Shown one piece after another: positions 1 to 5,881 of a stretch of DNA of 14,922 bases. This stretch comes from Porphyromonadaceae bacterium UBA2751 (GTDB taxonomy: Bacteria; Bacteroidota; Bacteroidia; Bacteroidales; Muribaculaceae). Each line of letters starts with the position of its first letter. The stretch's first letter is position 1. The notes below the pieces were generated by a model. It made no database searches. It was not told the DNA's origin and was given only the letters and a program-made list of their open reading frames with translations. Made by a program: the position numbers and the translations under genes. The stretch is taken from assembly GCA_002353285.1 (NCBI GenBank), contig DEJJ01000024.1, forward strand, positions 1-14,922. The letters run 5' to 3'.

Positions 1-222
1 CACCAACGACGAAGCCGTCGGCCATGAGGTAACTGGAGGAACTTGAAATACCTCTACAAAAGCAAAATACGTGAAATGGAAAACATCTACGGATAGACAA
101 GGACAGGAAAGAAAATGGAAACAAAGCGTGTTTAGTGCCAAATGGACTTCTGTGTCAAATGGACAGCATAAACAAAAGGATATTAGAAAGCATGGACAGC
201 AAGCCCAAAAGACAAGTGTGCA

Positions 223-260
223 TTGGAAAGGTAGGCAAGCCTGCTCGTCTGCCTTTCCAA
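223..260. other. Strong 14-bp hairpin
   Basis: Positions 223-236 pair with 247-260 around a 10-nt loop; all 14 positions pair if two G-T pairs are allowed. No T-run follows on either strand, so it is not a standard intrinsic terminator. It could be a recombination or transfer site, or an RNA structure; the function is unknown. Confidence 0.6.
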
Positions 261-683
261 CGCATTCTTGGCAGGGATTGCCCCCTCCAGCATCCAACTC
301 TCTGTATCTCGCCCTTCACACCAGTGGGATGAGCAAAATACAGAATGTCGGATGCCTGAATGCTTTCCACCTCCGCCTTTTCCTCACGACAGACTGCCGT
401 CATTGAGGCCGTCCGAAAGGAGTGACATTAGGAGAAGTTAGCAGGCTATCTTCTCGTCGCTCCATTGCCATAGCATTCTCTTCGGCTTGCCCAAGAGTAT
501 GTTACGGCAATAAAAGGACAGCCCAATAACGAAGCAGTCTGCCGTGGGGATAATGGACGGACAATGAACCTATCGTAAGAAAAAGGAAATCGTTACCAAA
601 TGGAAACAGGTAACTAAAAGACATAAAATAGCCAAGGAAAAGGTAACAAAAACCTATAAAAATATTAAGTTTCTGCCCATTTC

Positions 684-715
684 TTTGGTGGTAACAGAAT
701 AAATGATTATCTTTG
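684..715 (+). promoter_or_regulatory. Bacteroidetes-type promoter
   Basis: A perfect -33 box TTTG (684-687) is followed, after 20 bp, by a perfect -7 box TATCTTTG (708-715), matching TAnnTTTG. A transcript would start near 722 and run toward the ATG at 822, whose frame is cut after six codons. The promoter probably belonged to a gene whose body is gone. Confidence 0.6.
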
Positions 716-850
716 CACTCACTAAGAAGCGTTCTTTGGAAATGTGTATAACGAGACAGAATATGTAATTCAGCTCGTTTCTAAATCGTTACCTAATTAC
801 CATTCGAAGCGAGGTAACAAAATGATTTCTAAAGAGTTATAATTTTCCCC

Positions 851-1258
851 GTAACAACGATTGGAGAATATGCCTTCGATAGTTGCATTGGCTTGACCTC
901 TGTGACTATTCCCAACTCTGTGACTTTGCTTGGTGGCTATGCCTTCTCAGGCAGCAACAAATTACGCTCTATAACTTCAAAAATTGAAAATCCTGAAAGT
1001 GTGACTTATGGCAGTAATATTTTTCAAGGAGTTAGTACCAACTATTGCAAGCTCTATGTGCCTGAAGGCAAAGTTGAGGATTATCAATTTACTGCACCAT
1101 GGAGTGACTTCTTAAATATTTTAGAAGAAGGTGGCGGAGGTGGTACCACTCCAGTCTATGGTGACGTTGATGGAGACGGTGTTGTAACTGCTGGAGATAT
1201 CACCGTAATCTACAACATCTTGTTGGGGAATAAGAAAGATGAAGCACACAATGAATAA
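851..1258 (+). pseudogene. 5'-truncated BspA-like leucine-rich repeat protein with C-terminal dockerin-like motif
   Basis: The frame reads as BspA/LRR_5 repeats: TTIGEYAFDSCIGLTSVTIP is followed by another repeat with GGYAFSGSNKLRSI. It then passes through a linker (YVPEGKVEDYQ) and a Gly-rich hinge to a single calcium-binding dockerin-like repeat (DVDGDGVVTAGDITVIYNIL). Such proteins are usually several hundred residues long, secreted and surface-exposed. Here only about 135 residues remain. There is no ATG, signal peptide or promoter in frame: the frame opens at 833 after a stop codon, and recognisable repeat sequence begins at about 851. A TTG at 893 lies inside a repeat and is not a plausible native start. 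The fragment ends in TAA and a good terminator follows at once, so the 3' end is authentic and the 5' part has been lost by rearrangement or by an assembly join. Confidence 0.8.
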
Positions 1259-1265
1259 TAGCTCT

Positions 1266-1311
1266 AAAACAAGTACTGCGGTCCGTTGAAACACTGCAGT
1301 ACTTGTTTTTT
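1266..1311 (+). terminator. Rho-independent terminator after the BspA fragment
   Basis: Positions 1266-1279 pair perfectly with 1296-1309 around a 16-nt loop, and a run of six T (1306-1311) closes the structure. It begins 8 bp after the stop codon of the BspA-like fragment, where a native terminator is expected. Confidence 0.85.
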
Positions 1312-1359
1312 ATCAGCAATAGGTGTAGTTTAATTTTAGATTACGTAGCTTAATTACAA

Positions 1360-1417
1360 ATTAAAGTAGTTGCTGCGGTCGAGGTTGCGGTAGGCGATGG
1401 CTTCCATGATGTGGTGC
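1360..1417 (-). pseudogene. Remnant of a second comM 3' end
   Basis: These 58 bases match 2103-2160, the 3' end of the intact comM gene, at 54 of 58 positions in the same orientation. Read on the minus strand they encode HHIMEAIAYRNLDRSNYFNL and a TAA stop (1354-1356), against RHIMEAIGYRNLDRSNYFNM and TGA in the intact gene. Two of the four differences are synonymous, and two change residues (Arg to His, Gly to Ala). Similarity ends abruptly at 1417. The copy is therefore a coding-derived scar from another comM allele, either the displaced original 3' end after an element integrated in comM or a remnant of a partial duplication. Confidence 0.8.
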
Positions 1418-1423
1418 AAGTGA

Positions 1424-1455
1424 TTTGCTATTTTGTCAATAGATTACTATTTTTG
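1424..1455 (+). promoter_or_regulatory. Promoter of the 100-residue orphan gene
   Basis: TTTG (1424-1427), 20 bp, then TATTTTTG (1448-1455): both boxes match the Bacteroidetes consensus perfectly and the spacing is optimal. The predicted start near 1462 leaves a ~30-nt A-rich leader before the ATG at 1492. The -33 box begins 7 bp beyond the end of the comM remnant. Confidence 0.7.
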
Positions 1456-1491
1456 CACATAAATATTTAGTGCTTAAAAAAATCCAAATAT

Positions 1492-1794
1492 ATGAAGCTT
1501 CATTTTAAAACTGTCGAGCTTGAGAATTTACTAAGCATCGTCGCTAACCTTGAAAAGGACAAACCAGAAGAAGAATCACTCAAAGACTTGTTCGTGGTTG
1601 AAGTTGATGAACTTTTTTGTGATGGCAAGTTGGCAAAGAACACTAAGGTGACAATTGACTATCGTGACCATAATAATCGACACATCGGCTTTTATCACTA
1701 CGATGACCTCGTTTATGAGTGGGAGAATGACGGCATAGCGACTGATGCATTGATAATATCCATAGCAGAGTATATCTGCCGTGAATATTCATGA
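1492..1794 (+). CDS. Hypothetical acidic 100-residue protein
   Basis: I do not recognise the family. The product is small, acidic and cytoplasmic, with no signal peptide or membrane segment. An N-terminal part (residues 1-35) looks helical and carries EKDKPEEESLKDL; the middle has alternating hydrophobic residues (LFVVEVDELFCDG, KVTIDYRDHN) suggesting beta strands; a C-terminal helix (DALIISIAEYICREYS) closes it. The ATG at 1492 follows an A-rich leader typical of Bacteroidetes and lies about 30 nt below a perfect promoter (1424-1455), which supports real expression. Its codons are AT-rich compared with comM. It sits alone in the ~685-bp insert between the two comM 3' ends, so it is probably cargo of the inserted DNA. 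Function unknown. Confidence 0.65.
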   Translation: MKLHFKTVELENLLSIVANLEKDKPEEESLKDLFVVEVDELFCDGKLAKNTKVTIDYRDHNNRHIGFYHYDDLVYEWENDGIATDALIISIAEYICREYS

Positions 1795-2096
1795 TATTGA
1801 GGATTAATGTCATATCTGGCACATAACCGCGTGCAAGCCTAATCAGTATGCCGAAATAATGCATTCCTTAGGCAGTGAACCAGAAATTGAGGTGATGGCA
1901 ATAGTGTATGATGCCGTTGCTGACCGACTACTACAAGAAGCGCCTGCTTGCTGAACGGCACAGTCTCATCGTGGAACTGCCGGAAGAGAAGGCGGAGAAG
2001 AAGTAATCAAGCTTCCTTTACAGGAAATCATTAATGCCTGCTGATAGCTGATTGTGTGCTGCTAGTGGGCATTTGTTTGTGTAAGTTTAATGATTA
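1795..2096. other. Intergenic stretch with short coding remnant
   Basis: This stretch holds a 32-codon open frame at 1908-2006 (+) whose last part reads YYKKRLLAERHSLIVELPEE and ends in Lys-rich residues. Its GC-rich codons (CTG, GAG, AAG, GCG) differ from the AT-rich orphan gene upstream. It looks like the tail of a lost gene, but I cannot assign it. Between 2007 and 2096 there are only weak inverted repeats (2013-2017 with 2022-2026; 2033-2038 with 2068-2073) and no convincing terminator for comM. Confidence 0.4.
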
Positions 2097-3638
2097 TCAC
2101 ATATTAAAGTAATTGCTGCGGTCGAGGTTGCGATAGCCGATGGCTTCCATGATGTGGCGCTGGCGGACTTGGACGCTGCCGTCGAGGTCGGCAATGGTGC
2201 GGGCTACTTTCAGGATGCGATCGTAGGCGCGGGCGCTCATGTTCATCTTGGTGATGGCTTCGCGGAGTTTTTCCATTCCTTCAGCGTCGGGCTCGGCGTA
2301 CTGGTGCAGCAGCGAGGGGGTCATCTGGGCGTTGCAGTGCACGCCTGGGTGGTTCTTGAAGCGGAGGCTCTGGATGGCGCGCGCTTTGATGACGCGCTCG
2401 CGGATGGCTGCGCTTGGTTCGCCCGGTGCTTTGCTCGACATCTGGTCGAAGTTGACGGGCTGCACCTCTACTTGCAGGTCGATTCTGTCCAACAGTGGGC
2501 CCGAAATCTTGCTCATGTAGTTGTGGCGCTGGTGCGGCGTGCAGATGCATTGCTTGGTGGGGTGGCCGTAGTAGCCGCAAGGACACGGATTCATGCTTGC
2601 CACAAGCATAAACGAGGCGGGGTAGTCGATACTATACTTGGCTCGGCTGATGCTGATGTGGCGGTCCTCCAGCGGCTGACGCATCACCTCTAAAACGCTC
2701 CTATTGAACTCCGGGAGCTCATCAAGAAAGAGGACACCATTGTGGGCAAGGCTGATTTCTCCTGGCGTGGGATAAGTGCCGCCACCCACTAAGGCGACTG
2801 GCGAAATGGTGTGATGCGGGGCGCGATAGGGTCGCACCGAGAGTAGGGTAGTGCCCTGTGAGAGCTTTCCCGCCACGCTGTGAATCTTGGTGGTCTCGAG
2901 AGCCTCGCTCAGGGTGAGTGGTGGCAATATTGATGGTAGTCGCTTTGCCATCATCGACTTGCCGCTACCTGGCGAACCAATGAGCATGATGTTGTGTCCG
3001 CCAGCGCATGCCACCTCAAAGGCACGTTTCACCATCTCTTGACCTTTCACCTCGCTGAAGTCGTAAGGAAATGCCCCCTGGGCGCGTGCAAATTCGGCTC
3101 GTGTGTCGACCACTGTGGGCTCCAGCGTTGCCATGCCATTGAAGAAGTTTATCACCTCAAGGATGTTGTCTACGCCATAGACGTTAAGGTTGTTGACCAC
3201 GGCAGCCTCGGTGGCATTTTGCTTAGGCAGGATAAAGCCGTCGAGATGCATCTCGCGTGCCAGGATAGCCATTGGCAGGGCGCCCTTAATGGGTTTTACC
3301 GAGCCATCGAGCGAGAGTTCGCCCATGATCATGAACCGGTTCAGGCGGTCGGAGCTCACCTGCTCATCGCTGGCAAGGATGCCAATGGCGATGGGTAGGT
3401 CGTAGGCCGAGCCTTCCTTCTTGATGTCGGCAGGCGACATGTTGATTACCACCGACTTGCGTGGAAACTTGAATCCTGCATTGCCCATAGCGCAACGCAC
3501 TCGTTCACCACTCTCTTTAACAGCAGTGTCGGGCAGACCTACCATAACATATCCACTGCCCCACTCCACCGAGACCTCAATCTCGACGGCGATGGCATCA
3601 ATTCCCTGAAGTGCCGCTCCCAGTATCTTGCTTAGCAT
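2097..3638 (-). CDS. comM: ComM/YifB family Mg-chelatase-like AAA+ ATPase
   Basis: ComM (YifB) is an AAA+ ATPase. In species studied it acts as a hexameric helicase that speeds branch migration of incoming single-stranded DNA during natural transformation; that role here is inferred from the family. The 513-residue product has full family length. Visible parts are the N-terminal Lon-protease-like fold (VMVGLPDTAVKESGERV; NMSPADIKKEGSAYDLPIAI), Walker A GSPGSGKS (about 221-228), Walker B VLFLDE (about 302-307), a Cys cluster CPCGYYGHPTKQCIC (about 352-366), LLDRIDL (about 382-388), and the C-terminal Mg-chelatase motif RAYDRILKVARTIADL (about 470-485). The frame can be extended upstream to 3677, but that extension lies at or before the predicted transcription start. 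The start MLSKILGA at 3638 also matches family proteins. A diverged copy of its last 58 bases lies at 1360-1417. Confidence 0.93.
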   Translation of the reverse strand: MLSKILGAALQGIDAIAVEIEVSVEWGSGYVMVGLPDTAVKESGERVRCAMGNAGFKFPRKSVVINMSPADIKKEGSAYDLPIAIGILASDEQVSSDRLNRFMIMGELSLDGSVKPIKGALPMAILAREMHLDGFILPKQNATEAAVVNNLNVYGVDNILEVINFFNGMATLEPTVVDTRAEFARAQGAFPYDFSEVKGQEMVKRAFEVACAGGHNIMLIGSPGSGKSMMAKRLPSILPPLTLSEALETTKIHSVAGKLSQGTTLLSVRPYRAPHHTISPVALVGGGTYPTPGEISLAHNGVLFLDELPEFNRSVLEVMRQPLEDRHISISRAKYSIDYPASFMLVASMNPCPCGYYGHPTKQCICTPHQRHNYMSKISGPLLDRIDLQVEVQPVNFDQMSSKAPGEPSAAIRERVIKARAIQSLRFKNHPGVHCNAQMTPSLLHQYAEPDAEGMEKLREAITKMNMSARAYDRILKVARTIADLDGSVQVRQRHIMEAIGYRNLDRSNYFNM

Positions 3639-3674
3639 GTAGTAACGAATTAATTTTGTTGGTTGCTTGACATG

Positions 3675-3706
3675 CAAAGTTACACATAATAATGATTACG
3701 TGCAAC
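3675..3706 (-). promoter_or_regulatory. comM promoter
   Basis: On the minus strand GTTG (3703-3706) is followed after 20 bp by TAACTTTG (3675-3682), a perfect TAnnTTTG box. Transcription would start near 3668, about 30 nt before the comM ATG. Boxes and spacing match those before the tRNA and ridA. Confidence 0.7.
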
Positions 3707-3736
3707 AACATTAAGGTCTTATTTTTGGGGGCTGTG

Positions 3737-4762
3737 TTAAAGCGATTCCAGCGTCTGCCGTGCTCGAATTGGGTCGCTGCCACGATAGAGCTGCTTGCCC
3801 AGCGAGTCGGTGACGATGATGGTGGGAGTGGTGGTCACTTGCAGCTTCATTATAGCAGAATTCATCATCGAGCCAGGCACCCAGTAGTGTTTCCATGTGG
3901 TTCCTGTGGCAGCCACTGCGCTGCGCCACTGCGCCGAGTCGGCATCGATATTGATATCCACAATGTTGACGCGAGTGGAGTCGAGCATCTTCATCTCCTC
4001 GAATGCTGCACTGCGCTTGTGGGGAGCGGCCTCGTTGTCCCAGAAGCATATCACGCTGGGCTTGCTGCCTGTGAACCTGGCCATCTCGAAGTCGTCGCTG
4101 TTCATCTCCAGCAAGTTGAGGCTCGTGATTGAGGTGACGCCAGTCTTGACACGCATCATGGCAAGGTTATAGCTGTCCATCAGGCTTTTGGGTTTGGCAC
4201 TCTCGTCGATGAGCTTGAGCAGTTCAGGCACTTTGCCAGCGTCGTCGCCAGGTGCATAGTCGACCAGCACAAGCAGCGTCGACACCATGCTCTTGGGGTT
4301 GTCCTTGACATATTTCTCGATTTCGGCATTAAGCTTCACGGCATTCGACATGTCATATTCAGTGTGGTGCTTCACCACAAAGTCGTTCCACTGCTCCATC
4401 ACGTCCGAGCCCTTCACTTGCAGCTGGTTAGAGTTGGCCACCTCGCCTTTCACCTCCAGCTTGTCGCCGCCACTCACCACCAGTCGCGCTATGGGCACAC
4501 TCATGCTGTTATACACCATGAGCAGCGATGGGTCGGCGCAGTCGCCAGTGATTTCCACAGCATCGTTCTGGGCCATTATCCAGGAGTCGGCGATTCCCCC
4601 CTCGGCATTGCGGTACACCACCCGCACATTTTGGTTGCCCAATCCCTTGAGCTCAATGTTGACCTTGAAATCACTACTGGTGCATCCTTGCACAATCCAT
4701 GCAGCAATAGCGATTATCACTATTGCCCACTTGCCAAAAGAAAATCTTGCCATAGAACCCAT
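3737..4762 (-). CDS. Lipoprotein with DUF4369-like N-terminus and thioredoxin-like fold lacking CxxC
   Basis: The 341-residue product starts with a signal peptide (hydrophobic 11-24) and lipobox VQGC with lipidated Cys27, so it is exported and anchored in the envelope. Residues about 33-105 resemble the DUF4369 domain (VNIELKGL, VRVVYRNAEGGIADS). Residues about 225-341 resemble a TlpA/thioredoxin fold: strand SVICFWD, helix region AAFEEMKMLDS, strand VNIVDINID, and the TTPTIIV segment with the likely cis-proline Pro313. The usual WCxxC active site is replaced by FWDNEAAPHKRS (240-251), so the redox cysteines are missing and classical disulfide chemistry is unlikely. A binding or structural role is more likely (inference). 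A second in-frame Met at residue 4 is an alternative start. I recognise no good promoter upstream; a terminator (4844-4884) separates it from the tRNA. Confidence 0.75.
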   Translation of the reverse strand: MGSMARFSFGKWAIVIIAIAAWIVQGCTSSDFKVNIELKGLGNQNVRVVYRNAEGGIADSWIMAQNDAVEITGDCADPSLLMVYNSMSVPIARLVVSGGDKLEVKGEVANSNQLQVKGSDVMEQWNDFVVKHHTEYDMSNAVKLNAEIEKYVKDNPKSMVSTLLVLVDYAPGDDAGKVPELLKLIDESAKPKSLMDSYNLAMMRVKTGVTSITSLNLLEMNSDDFEMARFTGSKPSVICFWDNEAAPHKRSAAFEEMKMLDSTRVNIVDINIDADSAQWRSAVAATGTTWKHYWVPGSMMNSAIMKLQVTTTPTIIVTDSLGKQLYRGSDPIRARQTLESL

Positions 4763-4843
4763 TTGCGAGACACATTAAATAATATTCATCGAAAGAAAAA
4801 TGTGCAACTTTAGTGTGACAATGCTCACTCACATGCACCTTCG

Positions 4844-4884
4844 AAAAATCGCTAACCACCAGTTGTCAAGTGATTAGCGATTTT
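4844..4884. terminator. Bidirectional intrinsic terminator behind the tRNA
   Basis: Positions 4845-4859 pair with 4870-4884 with one mismatch (C4856/A4873) around a 10-nt loop. On the minus strand the stem ends in a T-run (from A 4844-4848), starting 9 bp after the tRNA 3' end. T 4881-4884 gives a shorter T-run on the plus strand. Confidence 0.8.
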
Positions 4885-4892
4885 CAACGTTG

Positions 4893-4966
4893 TGGTCCCA
4901 CTTGGGCTTGAACCAAGGACTCCCTGATTATGAGTCAGGTGCTCTAACCAACTGAGCTATGGGACC
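4893..4966 (-). tRNA. tRNA with CAT anticodon (Met, or lysidine-type Ile)
   Basis: A 74-nt cloverleaf is complete on the minus strand. The acceptor stem GGTCCCA/TGGGACC closes 4960-4966 with 4894-4900. The D-arm is AGCTCAGTTGGTTAGAGC. The anticodon stem CCTGA/TCAGG encloses loop CTCATAA with CAT at 4930-4932. The T-arm carries GGTTCAAGCC. Discriminator A is at 4893 and no CCA is encoded, as is common in Bacteroidetes. A CAT anticodon can belong to elongator Met, initiator Met or tRNA-Ile2, whose C34 is converted to lysidine by TilS. The first pair is G-C, which argues against an initiator. C4-C5-C6 in the acceptor stem matches the bases TilS recognises in E. coli tRNA-Ile2, so Ile2 stays open; Met is the usual automatic annotation. 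Confidence 0.93.
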
Positions 4967-4999
4967 GCTCTGGCACCATGCTGGAACCAAAAGCGACTG

Positions 5000-5031
5000 C
5001 AAAGTTACGTCAAATTATTGAAACTGGCAAC
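5000..5031 (-). promoter_or_regulatory. tRNA promoter
   Basis: On the minus strand GTTG (5028-5031), 20 bp, then TAACTTTG (5000-5007). The predicted start near 4993 is about 27 nt before the tRNA 5' end. Confidence 0.7.
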
Positions 5032-5187
5032 ACTTTGCCGATTTTTTCTTTTAAAGGTGTTTTTTGATGTTTTTTTATTGACCTTTGCTATTATTTTGCA
5101 GAGGCATTTTAACCTTGGCAAAATTCAGCTCATTATTTTTTTGCCTGTTTTTCAGCATCACCCGAAACTTACTTCAGGTTAGGGTGC

Positions 5188-5252
5188 AAAAAAAATTGAT
5201 TGTCTCACGACAACCAATCTTAATTAACCTTAAATCTAATACCATGAAAAAC
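5188..5252 (-). ncRNA. Candidate ~65-nt RNA (promoter plus terminator, no gene)
   Basis: On the minus strand CTTG (5286-5289), 19 bp, and TATCTTTG (5259-5266) predict a start near 5252. Below it, a hairpin (5195-5204 with 5209-5218, loop TCAC, one mismatch) runs into eight T on the minus strand (A 5188-5195), forming a plausible intrinsic terminator. No coding frame fits inside. Alternatively this is a plus-strand mRNA leader remnant and the minus-strand signals are fortuitous. Confidence 0.35.
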
Positions 5253-5258
5253 ACGGTG

Positions 5259-5289
5259 CAAAGATAGTCATTTTGGTTAATACCACAAG
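5259..5289 (-). promoter_or_regulatory. Minus-strand promoter in the gene-free stretch
   Basis: CTTG (one mismatch to TTTG) at 5286-5289 is followed after 19 bp by TATCTTTG at 5259-5266, a perfect TAnnTTTG box. It drives no gene, only the candidate short RNA at 5188-5252. Confidence 0.5.
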
Positions 5290-5368
5290 ATTTTGGTAGG
5301 TAATCTTTGCGTTGCTTTAACATTTTTTTGTTGTTTAAGCGGGTGGAACGTGTTTTTTTGGTTATTTT

Positions 5369-5839
5369 TTAGTGTTGTTGCTGGTCTTTCCTGGCTTTCT
5401 TGGCTATGAGCTTAAGCTGATCGTTGCTGATGTCAATATCCATCGACTTACGGGTGCGTTGTCCCTCATAGTGGTGGCGAAGTCCCATTCCCGCCTCAAC
5501 AATGAGATTGAAAAACTGCTCGTTGCCCGACATGCCCGAGAGCTGGTAGGCGGTGTTGTTGCGAATGTTTTGCTCGTAGATTGCTCGCTTGGCTATCATG
5601 GAGTCCATGTCGAGTTGCGTCTCGTCGATGGAGCACTCATAGGTGACAAACTTGTCCTCAATCTTAATTTGCTTGAGAGTGGTGATATGGTCGATGCTGG
5701 TGGGGCACTCCTTGTTGCTCTCTTGTATCAACTGCTTGAGTGTGCTCTCGGGTGTGGCTGAGCCTCCACAGGCTTCCAGCATTATCACGCTAACTGCCAC
5801 AGCAACAAGTGCTATAGCACTGTAAAGATATCGTTTCAT
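5369..5839 (-). CDS. Small lipoprotein of unknown function
   Basis: The 156-residue product begins with a basic N-terminus (MKR), a hydrophobic signal segment (residues 8-21) and lipobox LEAC with lipidated Cys24, followed by GGSATPES. It should be exported and lipid-anchored. The mature part is charged and mostly helical at its C-terminus (SNDQLKLIAKKARKDQQQH); Cys45 and Cys69 could form a disulfide. A central region (KIEDKFVTYECSIDETQLDMD) resembles a small beta-rich lipoprotein domain, but I cannot name a family. It is the last gene of a minus-strand operon, 42 bp below the M48 peptidase, suggesting a shared envelope role. Confidence 0.75.
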   Translation of the reverse strand: MKRYLYSAIALVAVAVSVIMLEACGGSATPESTLKQLIQESNKECPTSIDHITTLKQIKIEDKFVTYECSIDETQLDMDSMIAKRAIYEQNIRNNTAYQLSGMSGNEQFFNLIVEAGMGLRHHYEGQRTRKSMDIDISNDQLKLIAKKARKDQQQH

Positions 5840-5881
5840 GATTGTGATGGTTAATAATTATTACTATAGTTGACTTGTGGG

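Larger units (their letters stand above)
1..840. other. Non-coding or degraded accessory DNA, possible mobile-element remnant
   Basis: I find no credible gene in these 840 bases: open frames are short, overlap on both strands and lack recognisable domains. The stretch has two good hairpins (223-260 and 432-455), a Bacteroidetes-type promoter (684-715) and seven GGTAAC hexamers in either orientation. Positions 3-42 and 523-562 form a degenerate direct repeat (about 29 of 40 identical). After the promoter, an ATG at 822 opens a frame that stops after six codons at 840-842, just where BspA-like coding sequence begins without its own start. The general look resembles intergenic parts of Bacteroidales conjugative or mobilizable elements, but that is an impression and no relaxase, integrase or tra gene is present here. 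Confidence 0.5.
5032..5368. other. Gene-free 340-bp stretch with structured leader-like sequence
   Basis: This AT-rich stretch has no credible gene. It holds an imperfect hairpin at 5159-5186, a 10-bp hairpin (one mismatch) at 5195-5218, and a minus-strand promoter at 5259-5289. On the plus strand the sequence running into ATG AAA AAC at 5244 looks, from memory, like the 5' leader of secreted or outer-membrane protein genes in Prevotella-like bacteria. That frame stops after seven codons, so the gene body may be deleted. Near the operon end an imperfect inverted repeat (5314-5322 with 5332-5340) lacks a T-run. Confidence 0.5.

Noticed and set aside
71..406. Open frames of 65-111 codons on both strands at 71-406
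   Set aside because: They overlap each other, have no domains and odd composition, and run through the strong hairpin at 223-260; no promoter precedes them.
2154..2693. Long plus-strand frames opposite comM, lepB, vanW and others
   Set aside because: They are antisense shadows of well-supported genes with family motifs.
3639..3677. Upstream extension of comM
   Set aside because: The extension overlaps the -7 promoter box; the internal Met matches the family N-terminus.
5063..5098. Possible plus-strand promoter for the leader-like sequence
   Set aside because: The boxes (TTTG and TTATTTTG) are 24 bp apart and the second has a mismatch in a T-rich stretch; too weak to call.
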